This document shows, piece after piece, positions 42,300-52,180 of a DNA stretch of 64,000 bases. Each line of letters begins with the position of its first letter. Position 1 is the first letter of the stretch. The stretch comes from Cumulibacter soli. GTDB taxonomy: Bacteria > Actinomycetota > Actinomycetes > Mycobacteriales > Antricoccaceae. The notes under the pieces are model-generated. The model did no database searches. It was given only the letters and a program-made list of their open reading frames with translations, and was not told the DNA's origin. The translations under genes were made by a program, and so were the position numbers. The stretch spans positions 124,001-188,000 of the forward strand of contig NZ_SMSG01000005.1 of assembly GCF_004382795.1 (NCBI RefSeq), written 5' to 3'.

Positions 42300-44255
42300 C
42301 TAGTCCTCGGACGGCGAACTCGGTGATTCCGAACCGGACGGCGAGCTCGGTGATTCCGAATTGGACGGCGGCGGGCTCGACGTCTCGGTCACCTCCTGCG
42401 CGATCGTCAATTCGATCTGCGTGTCGACCGAGGCGGCTTCGCCGACCGGTGCCTGGTCGACGACTGTGCCTGGATCGTGGTCCTTGGAATCGGCTTCGCT
42501 GGCCGGGTTGGCGGCCACGTTCTCGAATCCGGCCTCATTCAGCGCCGCTACCGCCTCGTCCTGGGACATCCCTCGCACGTCCGGTACCTCGACATTCCCG
42601 GTACTGACCGTGATAGTGACTGTTGTCGATTGGTCAACCTTGGTGCCGGACTCCTGATCGGCGGCGATGACGGTTCCAGCAGCTTCCTTGCTGTCCTGCG
42701 TCTGCGCCGAGACCTGCAGTCCGGCGTCCTTGAGCGCCTTCTCGGCGTCCGCCTGCGCCATACCCACGACGGCCGGGACCTCGACCATGCCGTTGCTGAC
42801 GAAGATCGTCACGGTGCTTGATTCCGGGGCAGAGGCGCCCGCCTCCGGGCTGGTGCTCACGACCGTCCCCGCAGGCTGCTTGCCGTCTTGCTCGATTGGG
42901 TTGACCGACAATCCTTCGGCTTCAAGAAGCTGCGTTGCCTCTTCCTGACTCTTACCCACCACGTCCGGAACGGAGACCTGAACGGGTCCGGCGCCCACCG
43001 ACAAGTCGATGGCGGTTCCCGGGGCGACGGGGTCGTCGGCGCCCGGATTCTGCGACAGGACCTTGCCCTTCTGCTCCACCGAACTCGGCGTCTCTTCGAC
43101 GTCGCCGACAGCCAGATCCTTCTCTTCGAGCGCGGTGGTCGCTTCTTCCAGCGTCATTCCGCTGAGCGAGGGCACGGGGACGTCCGGCACGGCTTCCTTC
43201 TCGTCGCCGCCGAGCAGTTTCGGCACGAGCAGGAACGCTGCCACGAGAATGACAGCCACCAGCGCTGCGAGCAGCGCCCAGGTCCGCTTGGAGACCCCGG
43301 ACTTCTGTTCGTCGGTTTCGTCGACTGGCGCCGAGTCCGGGCTTGGTGGTTCCATCATGCCCGGGATGGCCTTGGTGGCTTCTTCTTCAGACAACACCGG
43401 CGCAGCGTGCACGGGCTCGCCCATGATCGCCCGGTCCAGGTCGTCCTGCATTTCAGCTGCGCTTTGATAGCGGTTGGCCGGATTCTTGCTCAACGCCTTC
43501 ATCGTGATCGCATCGAGCGCGGGCGGTACGGCGGAATTATTCGCGCTAGGCACTCGCGGAATCTCGCGCACGTGCTGATAGGCGACCGCCACCGGTGAGT
43601 CGCCGGTGAACGGCGGGCTTCCGGTGAGCAGTTCGTACAGCACGCAGCCGGCGGCGTACACATCAGAGCGAGCATCGACGTTCCGTTCGCCGCGGGCTTG
43701 CTCGGGGGAGAGGTACTGCGCCGTACCGACGACGGCGGCGGTCGCTGTCATCGTGGCGGCGGTGTCCGAGACAGCGCGGGCGATACCGAAGTCCATGACC
43801 TTGACCCGACCCGCGGGCGTGATCATCACGTTGCCGGGCTTGACGTCGCGGTGCACGATTCCATTGCGGTGCGAGAAGTCCAGCGCTCCGCACATTTCGG
43901 CGACGATCCGCATCGCCTGCGGTGGTTCGAGGACCTCCTCCTGCCGCAGTAGGTCGCGCAGCGTCTGGCCCTCGACGTACTCCATGACGATGTACGGCGT
44001 CGGCGGGTCCGTGGTCGGGTCGGTTCCGGTGTCGAACACGGACACGATCGACGCGTGGTTCAGCGACGCGGCTGACTGACCCTCGCGCCGGAACCGGACC
44101 TGAAAGGTGTGGTCGCGGGCGAGGTCGGATCGCAGGATCTTGACCGCTACGTCGCGGCCGAGCCGGGTATCGCGTGCGAGATGGACCTCAGCCATGCCGC
44201 CGTACCCCAGCAGCCGGCCAACTTCGTATCGGTCACCGAGGATCGATGCGCTCAT
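42300..44255 (-). CDS. pknB: Ser/Thr protein kinase PknB with four PASTA domains
   Basis: 651 residues. Kinase domain at about 11-270: GYGGMAEV, Lys in DVAVKIL, HRDVKPGNVMI, DFGIAR, GTAQYLSPEQARGE. A juxtamembrane linker and one membrane helix (WALLAALVAVILVAAFLLVP) follow, then four PASTA repeats (each starting VP.V.GM or similar) and a Ser/Pro/Glu tail. PASTA domains sense peptidoglycan fragments or lipid II; the kinase phosphorylates wall and division proteins. Start overlaps the pknA stop by four bases. Last gene of the operon. Confidence 0.97.
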   Translation of the reverse strand: MSASILGDRYEVGRLLGYGGMAEVHLARDTRLGRDVAVKILRSDLARDHTFQVRFRREGQSAASLNHASIVSVFDTGTDPTTDPPTPYIVMEYVEGQTLRDLLRQEEVLEPPQAMRIVAEMCGALDFSHRNGIVHRDVKPGNVMITPAGRVKVMDFGIARAVSDTAATMTATAAVVGTAQYLSPEQARGERNVDARSDVYAAGCVLYELLTGSPPFTGDSPVAVAYQHVREIPRVPSANNSAVPPALDAITMKALSKNPANRYQSAAEMQDDLDRAIMGEPVHAAPVLSEEEATKAIPGMMEPPSPDSAPVDETDEQKSGVSKRTWALLAALVAVILVAAFLLVPKLLGGDEKEAVPDVPVPSLSGMTLEEATTALEEKDLAVGDVEETPSSVEQKGKVLSQNPGADDPVAPGTAIDLSVGAGPVQVSVPDVVGKSQEEATQLLEAEGLSVNPIEQDGKQPAGTVVSTSPEAGASAPESSTVTIFVSNGMVEVPAVVGMAQADAEKALKDAGLQVSAQTQDSKEAAGTVIAADQESGTKVDQSTTVTITVSTGNVEVPDVRGMSQDEAVAALNEAGFENVAANPASEADSKDHDPGTVVDQAPVGEAASVDTQIELTIAQEVTETSSPPPSNSESPSSPSGSESPSSPSED

Positions 44256-45811
44256 CGCAGGCTCTCCTTCAGCTCGGTGTGCGTGATGGTCAAGTGGGCG
44301 CTCCCTTGAGGCTCGCCGCTGTCGTCGGTCACCAGTACGAGGGTGATGGCGATAACTGCTGCGACGAGCAGTACGCCGAGGGCGATCCAGTACCAGGCCA
44401 GTGCGCGACGCTGGTTGCCCGTGGCGATTGCGGGCGGCGGCTGACGCACGACAGGCGGGAACATTCCGGTGCCGGTCTGCGGAGTCTGCTGCCTCGCGGC
44501 CGGTGGATGACCGGGTTGGCGCGCGGAAGAAGCATTACTCGGTGAGGACGCTGAAGCATTAAGGCCCGCAGGTACGCCCGGCGCGGGCGCGCTCGCCGGC
44601 GGACCTCCGGCCGGCGGTTTGCCGCCCGATTGTGCTGGGGGCATCGGGGCGGGTTGTCCGGACGGGCGCGGCGCCCTGGGCGGTTGCGCCCCGCCTGGGG
44701 GCGCGCCCGCACCCGGGCCGCCCGCACCCGGGCCGCGCGGCGTGACGGGCCGTGCCGGGTTCGGTGCTCCCGCGCCAGGGGGGCGGGTGCCACCACGTGT
44801 AGCGCCGGGACCTTGCGTGGCAGAACCTGCGGGGTTCGGCGTTTCCGGTGTCGGTACTGCAGTCGCCGTGCCGTGCTGCGGCGGGCCTGATTGGGCCGGC
44901 GGACGTAGCGGAGTTCCCGGCAGCTGTGTGCGTGCGGGTGCGTTCGGTCGAGGCGCGCGGATAACCGGCGGTGGTGGCATGTTCCCGGCCTGGACGGCGC
45001 GGATCACCGGGATCACGGTCGTGCCGTCGACATACCGCGCGTTCGGGTCCTTGCGCATCAGGACCTCGATCAACGTGCGGACGTGCGGCGGTACGTCGGC
45101 CGGTAGTGGGCGTGGATTCTCCCTGATCTGCGCCAGCGCGATCGCGACGGAATTGTCGCCGTCGAACGGGCGTGAGCCGGCCAGGCATTCGTACCCGACG
45201 ACGCCCAGTGCGTAGATGTCGGAGGCCGGTTGGGCGGGCTTGCCCTCGGCCTGTTCCGGGGCGAGGTACTGCGCGGTGCCGACGACGGTGCCGCGTTCGG
45301 TCAGCGCGACTGAGTTCGCGGCGCGGGCGATGCCGAAGTCGGTGATTTTCAGGACGCCGTCGGGTCGGATGATCAGGTTTCCTGGCTTGATATCGCGGTG
45401 CACGATGTTCTCGCGATGCGCAGCGGCCAGCCCCATCGCCGTCTGCTCCAGATAGTCCAGCGTCCGATCGGGGGTGAGGCGGTGCTCGCGGGTGAGGATG
45501 TCGACCAGTGGCTTGCCCTCGACTAACTCCATGACCAGATAACACAGCCGCTCGGTGTCGTGCACCTGCTCGCCGTAGTCATACACGCTCGCGATGTTCG
45601 GATGCGAGAGCGATGCAGTGTTGCGCGCTTCGGCGCGGAACCGCTCCAGGAAGGTTTCGTCGCCGGTGAACTCGCTACGCAGGATCTTCGCGGCTACGAC
45701 TCGGTGCAGGGTGGTGTCCTCGGCTCGCCATACCTGTCCCATGCCGCCGGTTGCGATCGGCGCGAGCAACTGATAGCGCTCACCGAGTCGAATTCCAGGC
45801 TTCACGCTCAT
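44252..45811 (-). CDS. pknA: Ser/Thr protein kinase PknA
   Basis: 519 residues. Kinase domain at about 11-275 with GGMGQVW, AAKILRSEF, HRDIKPGNLIIR, DFGIARAA and GTAQYLAPEQAEG. A long Pro/Gly/Ala-rich linker (about 290-465) and a C-terminal membrane helix (WIALGVLLVAAVIAITLVLV) follow, then a short outer tail without PASTA domains. This is the PknA architecture. It acts with PknB in growth and division control. Start shares one base with the pbpA stop (TGATG). Confidence 0.95.
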   Translation of the reverse strand: MSVKPGIRLGERYQLLAPIATGGMGQVWRAEDTTLHRVVAAKILRSEFTGDETFLERFRAEARNTASLSHPNIASVYDYGEQVHDTERLCYLVMELVEGKPLVDILTREHRLTPDRTLDYLEQTAMGLAAAHRENIVHRDIKPGNLIIRPDGVLKITDFGIARAANSVALTERGTVVGTAQYLAPEQAEGKPAQPASDIYALGVVGYECLAGSRPFDGDNSVAIALAQIRENPRPLPADVPPHVRTLIEVLMRKDPNARYVDGTTVIPVIRAVQAGNMPPPPVIRAPRPNAPARTQLPGTPLRPPAQSGPPQHGTATAVPTPETPNPAGSATQGPGATRGGTRPPGAGAPNPARPVTPRGPGAGGPGAGAPPGGAQPPRAPRPSGQPAPMPPAQSGGKPPAGGPPASAPAPGVPAGLNASASSPSNASSARQPGHPPAARQQTPQTGTGMFPPVVRQPPPAIATGNQRRALAWYWIALGVLLVAAVIAITLVLVTDDSGEPQGSAHLTITHTELKESLR

Positions 45812-47289
45812 CAGCCACCTCCCTGCTGGGAGTTCAGGTAGGCGGAAATGATCTGCGAGGCGATCGGAGCGGACATTTCGCCACCGGTCCCGCCGCCGTT
45901 GCGGATGAATACCGCGACCGCGATCTTCGGATCATCGGCGGGTGCGAATCCGGTGAACCAGGTGTGGTCGTTGACGCCTTCGGCTACCTCGGCGGTGCCG
46001 GTCTTACCAGCGACCGTGACGCCGGGAACCTGAGCTTGAGTACCGGATCCCTCCTGTACCACGCTGATCATCATTTCGGTGATGTCGTCGGCGATGTCCT
46101 CCGATACCGCCGCCGGGCCGAACTCCTCGGGCTCGGTCTTATCCAGCACCGACAGATCGGGGGCCTGTGTCTCGGCGACGAGATACGGCTTCATCAGCTG
46201 GCCGCCATTGGCGATGGTCGCCGACAACATCGCGCCCTGCATCACCGTGAACCGGACGTCACGCTGCCCGATTGCTGACTGCGCCAGTGACGCGTCGTCG
46301 GCGATCGGGCCGAGGGTGCTGCGTGAGACCGGCAGCGGCATGGACCAGGGCTCGTCATTGGCGCCGAACTTCGTCGCCATCTCCCGAAGGTTGTCCACGC
46401 CGATGTCCTCGACGGCCATTTGCGCGAACGTGGTGTTGCACGAGATCGCGAACGCGTGCATCAGCGTGGTCGTCCCGCTCGGCGAACACGACGAGTTGTC
46501 GAAGTTGCTCAGCGTCGTCTCGGTGCCCGGCAGCGTATAGAGGTCCGGGGCCGGGACCTGGTCGGTGATCTGCATGCCACCGTCGAGCGCCGCGGCCGAG
46601 TCAATGATCTTGAAGATCGAACCCGGGGGATAGTTCTCCGCGGTTGCCTGGTTGCTGCGCGGATCGGTGTCCATATCGCTGAGTTGCTGGGAGTACGCGC
46701 GGATGTCCGCCGAGGCATGCGAGGAGAGTTTGTTCGGGTCGTAACTTGGTGTGCTGACCAGGGCGAGGATCGCGCCCGTCTTCGGGTCGATCGCGACAGC
46801 GCCGCCAACTGCGGGTTGGCCATCGACCGTCAGTTCGGACAGTGCGTCGTACGCGGCTTGCTGCGCCGCCGGGTTGATCGTCAGGATGACGTTGCCGCCC
46901 TGCGGGTCGCGACCGGAAAACAGGTCTGACAGGTTGTTCCCCACGAGTCGATCGTCGGTGCCGGCGAGGACTTCGTTCTCGGCTTTTTCGATGCCGTCCG
47001 TGCCATAGATCATCGAGTAGTAACCGGTGATGGGGGCGTAGAGAGCGCCACCTGGGTACGTGCGCAAGTACTTCAGTCGACCTTCGGTCGGCTCGGACAC
47101 CGCGATGGGCGTTCCGGCGACGACGATCGACCCCCGCTGATTCTGGTATTCGTTCAGCAGCACCCGGGTGTTCCCCGGGTCTTTCAGTAGCGCTTCACTG
47201 CGCACGACCTGCAGGTAGTTGAGGTTCAGCAGCAGCGCGCCGAACAGCAGCAGCGTGAAGAAGGCGAGTTTACGGACGGGCTTCTGCAT
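45811..47289 (-). CDS. pbpA: Penicillin-binding protein PbpA (class B transpeptidase)
   Basis: 492 residues: N-terminal membrane anchor (LAFFTLLLFGALLLNLNYLQ), dimerisation region (YQNQRGSIVVAG), then the transpeptidase domain with SxxK in PPGSIFKI, SxN in AISCNTTF and KTG in AGKTGTAE. It cross-links peptidoglycan outside the membrane, paired with the SEDS protein encoded directly upstream. Target of beta-lactams. The gene begins right after the rodA stop. Confidence 0.96.
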   Translation of the reverse strand: MQKPVRKLAFFTLLLFGALLLNLNYLQVVRSEALLKDPGNTRVLLNEYQNQRGSIVVAGTPIAVSEPTEGRLKYLRTYPGGALYAPITGYYSMIYGTDGIEKAENEVLAGTDDRLVGNNLSDLFSGRDPQGGNVILTINPAAQQAAYDALSELTVDGQPAVGGAVAIDPKTGAILALVSTPSYDPNKLSSHASADIRAYSQQLSDMDTDPRSNQATAENYPPGSIFKIIDSAAALDGGMQITDQVPAPDLYTLPGTETTLSNFDNSSCSPSGTTTLMHAFAISCNTTFAQMAVEDIGVDNLREMATKFGANDEPWSMPLPVSRSTLGPIADDASLAQSAIGQRDVRFTVMQGAMLSATIANGGQLMKPYLVAETQAPDLSVLDKTEPEEFGPAAVSEDIADDITEMMISVVQEGSGTQAQVPGVTVAGKTGTAEVAEGVNDHTWFTGFAPADDPKIAVAVFIRNGGGTGGEMSAPIASQIISAYLNSQQGGG

Positions 47290-48945
47290 CTACTCGCCTC
47301 CCTTCGCGGTGTCGGTTGTCTCGTCGGTGCCTGTTGGCTTCTCGGTTCCGGCCGCTGCGTCGGTGGTTTTCGACGCAGCGGTACCCGTTGGGCCGAATTG
47401 TGGTTGGCCCGCGGCGCCGCTCTGGAGGTTCGTTGAGGGCGTGGTGTTCTCATCCAAGAACGCGTCGCGGTGCCCTTGGGCGGCGCGGGCGCTGCGTTGG
47501 GTGCCGATCCGTGCTGCGTCGACCTGAGCCAACGCCATCGTTTGCTCGCTGATCGATCCGGCCGCGGCCGACTGCGTCGCCGGACGTCGGGCAGCATCCG
47601 ATATCCGCATCAACAACGCGATCAATACAAAGTTCGCGACCAGTGATGATCCGCCGTACGACAGGAACGGCGTGGTCAGGCCGGTCAGCGGGATCAGGCC
47701 GGTGACGCCGCCGACGATCACGAATACCTGAAGGCCGACGGAGAAGGCCAACCCCGCGGCCAGCAGTCGGCCGAACGAGTCGCGCACGAGCAGCGAGATC
47801 CGGAAACCGCGCTCGACAATCACCACGTACAGCAACAGCAGCGCGGTGACGCCGACGAGCCCGAGTTCCTCACCGAGTGCGGCGACGATGAAGTCAGACT
47901 TGGGTAGCGGGACGTTGTCGGGGTGCCCGTTACCCCAGCCGGTGCCGAAGATTCCGCCGGTGCCGAATCCGAAAAGTGCCTGGCGCAGTTGATAACCGTC
48001 GTCGCCGGAGCCGAACGGGTCCAGCCACGCGGTAACGCGCTGTTGTACGTGGGTGAAGAGGGTATGTGCGACGACCGCGCCGCCGAGGAACATCACCAAA
48101 CCGATGATGACCCAGGAGATCCGCTCCGTGGCGACGTACAGCAAGGCCACGAAGATGCCGAAGAACAGCAGGGACGAACCGAGATCTTTCTGCGCCATCA
48201 GCACCAGCAGGCTGAATGCCCAGATGATGACGATCGGTCCGAGGTCACGCATCCGCGGGAGCTCGAGGCCGAGGACCTTCTTGCTGGCCAGCGACAGCAC
48301 GTCTCGCTTGGCCACGAGATAGCCGGAGAACGTGATCAGTAGGCAGATCTTCGCGAACTCGCCCGGTTGGATCGAGAATCCGGCGACCCGGATCCAAATC
48401 TTGGCGCCGTTGATCGTGGGCGCGATTGATTCGGGGAGCACCGCGGGCAGTGCCAGGAGCACCAGTCCGAGCGCGCCAAGGGTGTAGGTGAATCGGCCGA
48501 GGGTGCGGTGATCGCGGTAGACGACCAGCAGCGCACTGAACAACAGCACGCCGAGGATCATCCAGGCGATCTGCGGATTCGCGTCCGCACCCGGGTCGGG
48601 CAACCCCTCAGCGGCGGCGAACGTCTGCTCGGCGGAGTCCAGCCGCCGGATCATGACGAGGCCAACACCATTGAGTAAGGCCACGCTCGGCAGCAGCACT
48701 GGGTCGGCGTACGGCGCGGTGATCCGCACGACGATGTGCGCGACCCCCCAGACGGCGATGAATCCGAGGGCGTACCAGATCAGGTTCGGGTCGATCTGGT
48801 CCTCAAGGGTGAGGTCGGTGGCGATCTGCGCGGCGATCACGATGACGGTCGCGAACACCAGCATGAGCAGCTCGGCGCCGCGACGCTTGTGCATCGTCGG
48901 CGTCGGTGCGCCGGGGGGTCGGGTAGCGGTGGCGGTCACGATCAC
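47290..48945 (-). CDS. rodA: SEDS glycosyltransferase FtsW/RodA
   Basis: 551 residues from a GTG at 48945 that overlaps the pstP stop (GTGA). About 12 membrane segments. SEDS signatures are PSVALLNGVGLVMIRRLDS, IRVAGFSIQPGEFAKICLLI, AQKDLGSSLLFFGIF, YQLRQALFGFGTGGIFGTGW, LPLTGLTTPFLSYGGSSL. It polymerises lipid II into glycan strands with its PBP partner. The C-terminal about 80 residues are cytoplasmic, Thr/Ala-rich and may be phosphorylated by PknA/PknB. Confidence 0.96.
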   Translation of the reverse strand: MIVTATATRPPGAPTPTMHKRRGAELLMLVFATVIVIAAQIATDLTLEDQIDPNLIWYALGFIAVWGVAHIVVRITAPYADPVLLPSVALLNGVGLVMIRRLDSAEQTFAAAEGLPDPGADANPQIAWMILGVLLFSALLVVYRDHRTLGRFTYTLGALGLVLLALPAVLPESIAPTINGAKIWIRVAGFSIQPGEFAKICLLITFSGYLVAKRDVLSLASKKVLGLELPRMRDLGPIVIIWAFSLLVLMAQKDLGSSLLFFGIFVALLYVATERISWVIIGLVMFLGGAVVAHTLFTHVQQRVTAWLDPFGSGDDGYQLRQALFGFGTGGIFGTGWGNGHPDNVPLPKSDFIVAALGEELGLVGVTALLLLYVVIVERGFRISLLVRDSFGRLLAAGLAFSVGLQVFVIVGGVTGLIPLTGLTTPFLSYGGSSLVANFVLIALLMRISDAARRPATQSAAAGSISEQTMALAQVDAARIGTQRSARAAQGHRDAFLDENTTPSTNLQSGAAGQPQFGPTGTAASKTTDAAAGTEKPTGTDETTDTAKGGE

Positions 48946-50408
48946 GCCCCCGGCCGGCAGTCGGTCGGTTGATTCTGGCCGTCCGCGGACGTGTTGGCAT
49001 CCGCCGATGTCGACGCGGCTGATCCGGATGACGCGGCCGCACTGGATGAGGTGTTGCTGGCATTGGTGCCGCTTGAAGCGGCATCGCCGGAACTCGACGC
49101 GGAGGACCCCGACGATGACTGGTTGGCCGAAGACTGCGGCGCCGATGAACCTGACGTCGCCGATCCGGACGACGTGGCGGAATCGTCGTCCTCATCTTCT
49201 GGGCACAGCGGCAGTAGGTACTGGTCGAGCCGTTTGACGATCGCGCGCGCATCGTCGAGCGAATCAGCCGACACGCCGGCCTCGATGTCCCCGCGGGTGG
49301 CCTGCTGGAGGTCGCTGAGCTTGTAGTCGGTCGTCTCGGCCACCGAGTAGAGGTTGACCGGGCCGAGTTCGGCGTCCACCCCGTTGTAGATGACCACCTT
49401 GTCGCCGTCCGCGCCGACGAAGTACTGCGAGGCCACGTATGCGCGGCCGGTCACCGCGGCGGCGATCAGTACGGCGAACAGCGCGAGCAGAATCCACCAG
49501 CGCCGCCGCCGTCGCGGCTTCTCGGTCGGTTCCTCGTCATCGACTTCAGCGGGCTGCTCGTCCGGTTCGTCGCGTTTACCGATCAGGGCGGCGCGAGCAG
49601 CAGGGGAGTCGGCGCGGTCTTCGCGCTGGCTTTGGTTGCCACCGACAGCGCCGTCCACCACCGGGACGCCGTCGACCGTGTCCGATTCGTGGTCATCGAC
49701 GAGGTCGGCGACGATGACGGTGACGTTATCGGGTCCGCCGGCGCGCAGCGCGAAGTCGACCAGTGCGTCCGCCGCCGGGCCGGGCGCCTCCGACGTACGC
49801 AGCACCTTCTCGATGCGTTCGGCCGAGACAAAACTAGACAGGCCATCACTGCACAACAGGTAGCGATCGCCCGCGCGTCCCTCGCGGATAGACAGGTCCG
49901 GGTCGACGTCCATTCCGTTGAGCGCGCGCAGGATGACCGAGCGCTGCGGGTGTACGTCGGCTTCTTCCTGAGTGATGCGGCCCTCGTCGATGAGCGCCTG
50001 CACGAACGTGTCGTCGTGGGTGAGTTGGTGCAGTTCATTGTCACGGAACAGGTAGGCACGGCTGTCGCCCACGTGACATACGCCGATTCGGCGTCCGTTG
50101 AACAGCATTGCGGTAAGCGTCGTGCCCATACCGTCAAGCTCGGGACGCTCGGCAACGGTCTCGCGCAAGATTTCGGTGCCGGTGTCGACTGCGCCGCGTA
50201 GCGCTTCCAACATGTCGCCGCCGGAGTCGTCCTCGTCCAGATATTCGATCGCGGAGATCACGATCCCGCTGGCGATCTCGCCGCCCACGTGCCCGCCCAT
50301 ACCGTCGGCGACCGCGAGCAATCGCGGACCGGCGAACACGGAGTCCTGGTTGTTGCTGCGTACCAGCCCGCGGTCAGAACGAGCGGCGTAGCGCAGGTAC
50401 ATCGTCAT
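48942..50408 (-). CDS. pstP: PP2C-type Ser/Thr phosphatase PstP
   Basis: 488 residues from the ATG at 50408, overlapping the fhaB stop (ATGA). PP2C domain at about 4-235: RSDRGLVRSNNQDSVF, VADGMGGHVGGEIAS, GDSRAYLFRD, CSDGLSSFV, GGPDNVTVIVAD, which contain the metal-binding Asp residues. An acidic linker, one membrane helix (WWILLALFAVLIAAAVTG) and a long outer Ser/Ala/Asp-rich tail follow. It dephosphorylates the kinases and their targets. Confidence 0.96.
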   Translation of the reverse strand: MTMYLRYAARSDRGLVRSNNQDSVFAGPRLLAVADGMGGHVGGEIASGIVISAIEYLDEDDSGGDMLEALRGAVDTGTEILRETVAERPELDGMGTTLTAMLFNGRRIGVCHVGDSRAYLFRDNELHQLTHDDTFVQALIDEGRITQEEADVHPQRSVILRALNGMDVDPDLSIREGRAGDRYLLCSDGLSSFVSAERIEKVLRTSEAPGPAADALVDFALRAGGPDNVTVIVADLVDDHESDTVDGVPVVDGAVGGNQSQREDRADSPAARAALIGKRDEPDEQPAEVDDEEPTEKPRRRRRWWILLALFAVLIAAAVTGRAYVASQYFVGADGDKVVIYNGVDAELGPVNLYSVAETTDYKLSDLQQATRGDIEAGVSADSLDDARAIVKRLDQYLLPLCPEDEDDDSATSSGSATSGSSAPQSSANQSSSGSSASSSGDAASSGTNASNTSSSAAASSGSAASTSADANTSADGQNQPTDCRPGA

Positions 50409-50893
50409 GCGCGAAGCTCGAGGACAGTCTTGCCGATGCGAATTGGTACGCCCATCGGCACGTGCAAAGGCGAGGAAACCCGCTGGCGGTCCAGATAGGT
50501 TCCGTTGGTCGACCCGAGGTCTTCGACCAGCCATTCGCCGTCACTGCGACGAGTGAGACGGGCGTGCCGGGAGCTGGCGAAGTCGTCGGTCAGGACAAGA
50601 GTCGAGTCATTAGCGCGGCCGATCAGAATCGGTGCCGTGCCCAGGTTGATTCGAGTGCCCATGAGCGCGCCCGCGATCACGACGAGCTGCTGCGGGGTGT
50701 TGCGGCGGGCAGAATTCGGCGCCTGCCGCGAGGCGGGCGGCGGCGTGTTTCCGCGCGGCGGAGACTGGATTGCCGACTTCGGCCGCGCCTCAGTGAGGTC
50801 GGCGCGGACCAGCCGGAAAATGAAGTACAGGAACAGCCACATCAGCGCGAGGAAACCAAAACGCATGATCTGGATGACGATCGCCGGGGTCAC
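50405..50893 (-). CDS. fhaB: FHA-domain membrane protein FhaB (FipA)
   Basis: 162 residues from a GTG at 50893 overlapping the fhaA stop. N-terminal membrane helix (IMRFGFLALMWLFLYFIFRLVR), a Pro/Arg linker with a possible phospho-Thr (NTPPPAS), and an FHA domain at about 75-160 (ILIGRANDSTLVL, ASSRHARLTR, STNGTYLD). The domain binds phosphothreonine and recruits kinase substrates to the septum. Confidence 0.95.
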   Translation of the reverse strand: MTPAIVIQIMRFGFLALMWLFLYFIFRLVRADLTEARPKSAIQSPPRGNTPPPASRQAPNSARRNTPQQLVVIAGALMGTRINLGTAPILIGRANDSTLVLTDDFASSRHARLTRRSDGEWLVEDLGSTNGTYLDRQRVSSPLHVPMGVPIRIGKTVLELRA

Positions 50894-51759
50894 GTGGCGT
50901 CCTCCGGCTCGTATCGATAGACCAGGACGCTGCGGCCGACGCGGATCACGTCGCCGTGCCGCAATGCGGACCGGGAAACGCGTTTGCCGTTGACGAGCGT
51001 GCCGTTGGTGGATTGTAGGTCGATGACGGTGGCCAGCACGCCGTCCGTCGTGATCTCCGCGTGCTGGCGCGAAATGCCGGTGTCGGTGACCCGGACGTCC
51101 GCGGCCGAGCCGCGTCCAATGACGTTACGCCCCGGATGCAGGGCGACTCTCTTGTTCTCGGCGTCGATCACCAGCATGTGCTGGTAGGTGCTCGCCGAGC
51201 GCTGCGGCGGATTGTCCCGGCGCGCGGGTACGGATGGGCGGTAACTCGCGGCCGCCGGTTCATAGCCCGCTTCGAACCGGGGCGATGGCGGCGGCACAGG
51301 TGGCAATCCGGACGCCCGAGCAGCCGGCGATGGTGCCGGTCGGGAGTCAGGCGGCGGCAGATAGTCGTGCAGCGGGATGCTCGGTTCGGCGTCGTCCACG
51401 CGCGACTCGACCTGGAAGATCCCGGTGCGCAACGACTGGCTTTGCGCGAACTCGACCTTGACCGCGCCGTACGTCGAATAGCCCTCGGACGTGAAGTGCT
51501 CGCGGCAGATATCGCCGAGGCTACGGGTGAGCTGTCGCTCCCACTCTCTGAGGTGCGAGTAGTCGGTGTCGCCGAGCCACACGACGTACCGGTTGGGAAC
51601 GAGCGTGCGTCCTTTGGCGATCTTGGTCGCGTTGTCATCGGCGTCCTGCTGCAATGCGCGAGCGATCTCGGCCGGGTGCACCTTGCCCTTGAACATCCGG
51701 GCAAACGCGTTGCCGACGCCGTGTTCGAGGCGCCTTTCGATACGCGAGAAGACTCCCAT
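50890..51759 (-). CDS. fhaA: FHA-domain protein FhaA with DUF3662 domain
   Basis: 289 residues from the ATG at 51759, with AGGAGG upstream; the longer frame to 51939 is rejected because it lacks any family similarity. N-terminal FhaA_N/DUF3662 domain at about 1-120 (MGVFSRIERRLEHGVGNAFA, VHPAEIARALQQ, VPNRYVVWL). A Pro-rich disordered linker precedes the C-terminal FHA domain (NVIGRGSAADVRV, ISRQHAEI, STNGTLVNGKRV). It binds phosphorylated partners such as MviN in mycobacteria. First gene of the seven-gene operon. Confidence 0.95.
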   Translation of the reverse strand: MGVFSRIERRLEHGVGNAFARMFKGKVHPAEIARALQQDADDNATKIAKGRTLVPNRYVVWLGDTDYSHLREWERQLTRSLGDICREHFTSEGYSTYGAVKVEFAQSQSLRTGIFQVESRVDDAEPSIPLHDYLPPPDSRPAPSPAARASGLPPVPPPSPRFEAGYEPAAASYRPSVPARRDNPPQRSASTYQHMLVIDAENKRVALHPGRNVIGRGSAADVRVTDTGISRQHAEITTDGVLATVIDLQSTNGTLVNGKRVSRSALRHGDVIRVGRSVLVYRYEPEDAT

Positions 51760-52180
51760 CGGGTCGGCGTCCTCCTTTTCAGCATGGTCGTCGGCGAGTG
51801 TCTGGGACACTAATGCCCGGTGGGTCGACGAGGCTCGCCGACCTCGCGGTGCCGGTAGTGTCTCGCGATCCACGACACACCGGCCTACATGGTATCCGGG
51901 CCGAGGATGCAGATCAGGGAACCGGCGTACTCCTCGCACTACCCGTCGCGCGGTGTCGTCCGCTAATCATTGGCCCCATGGACGGGTGTCCGCACGCGCA
52001 GCGCATCCGCGATCGTGCGCGAGAACACTCTCCGGCGGGTCCTTTCCCGACGCGGTGTTTACGTGGATGAAACGTAGCGCGCTGTGCTGGAACCTCCCGG
52101 TTACCTGCCTGACCTCATTCGACAACTCAGGAATTCCAGAATCCTTCCGAAGCTTGTCACTCGACCCGAGGAAGATTCCC
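51760..52180. other. Divergent intergenic region, fhaA operon and amt promoters
   Basis: About 420 bases with no gene seen. Must contain the promoter for the whole fhaA-pknB operon and that of amt. A tRNA gene occurs near this place in mycobacteria; I looked for cloverleaf and T-arm patterns and saw none. Confidence 0.4.

Noticed and set aside
51820-52180. Search for a tRNA-Leu downstream of the fhaA start, as in mycobacteria
   Set aside because: No cloverleaf or T-arm consensus found.
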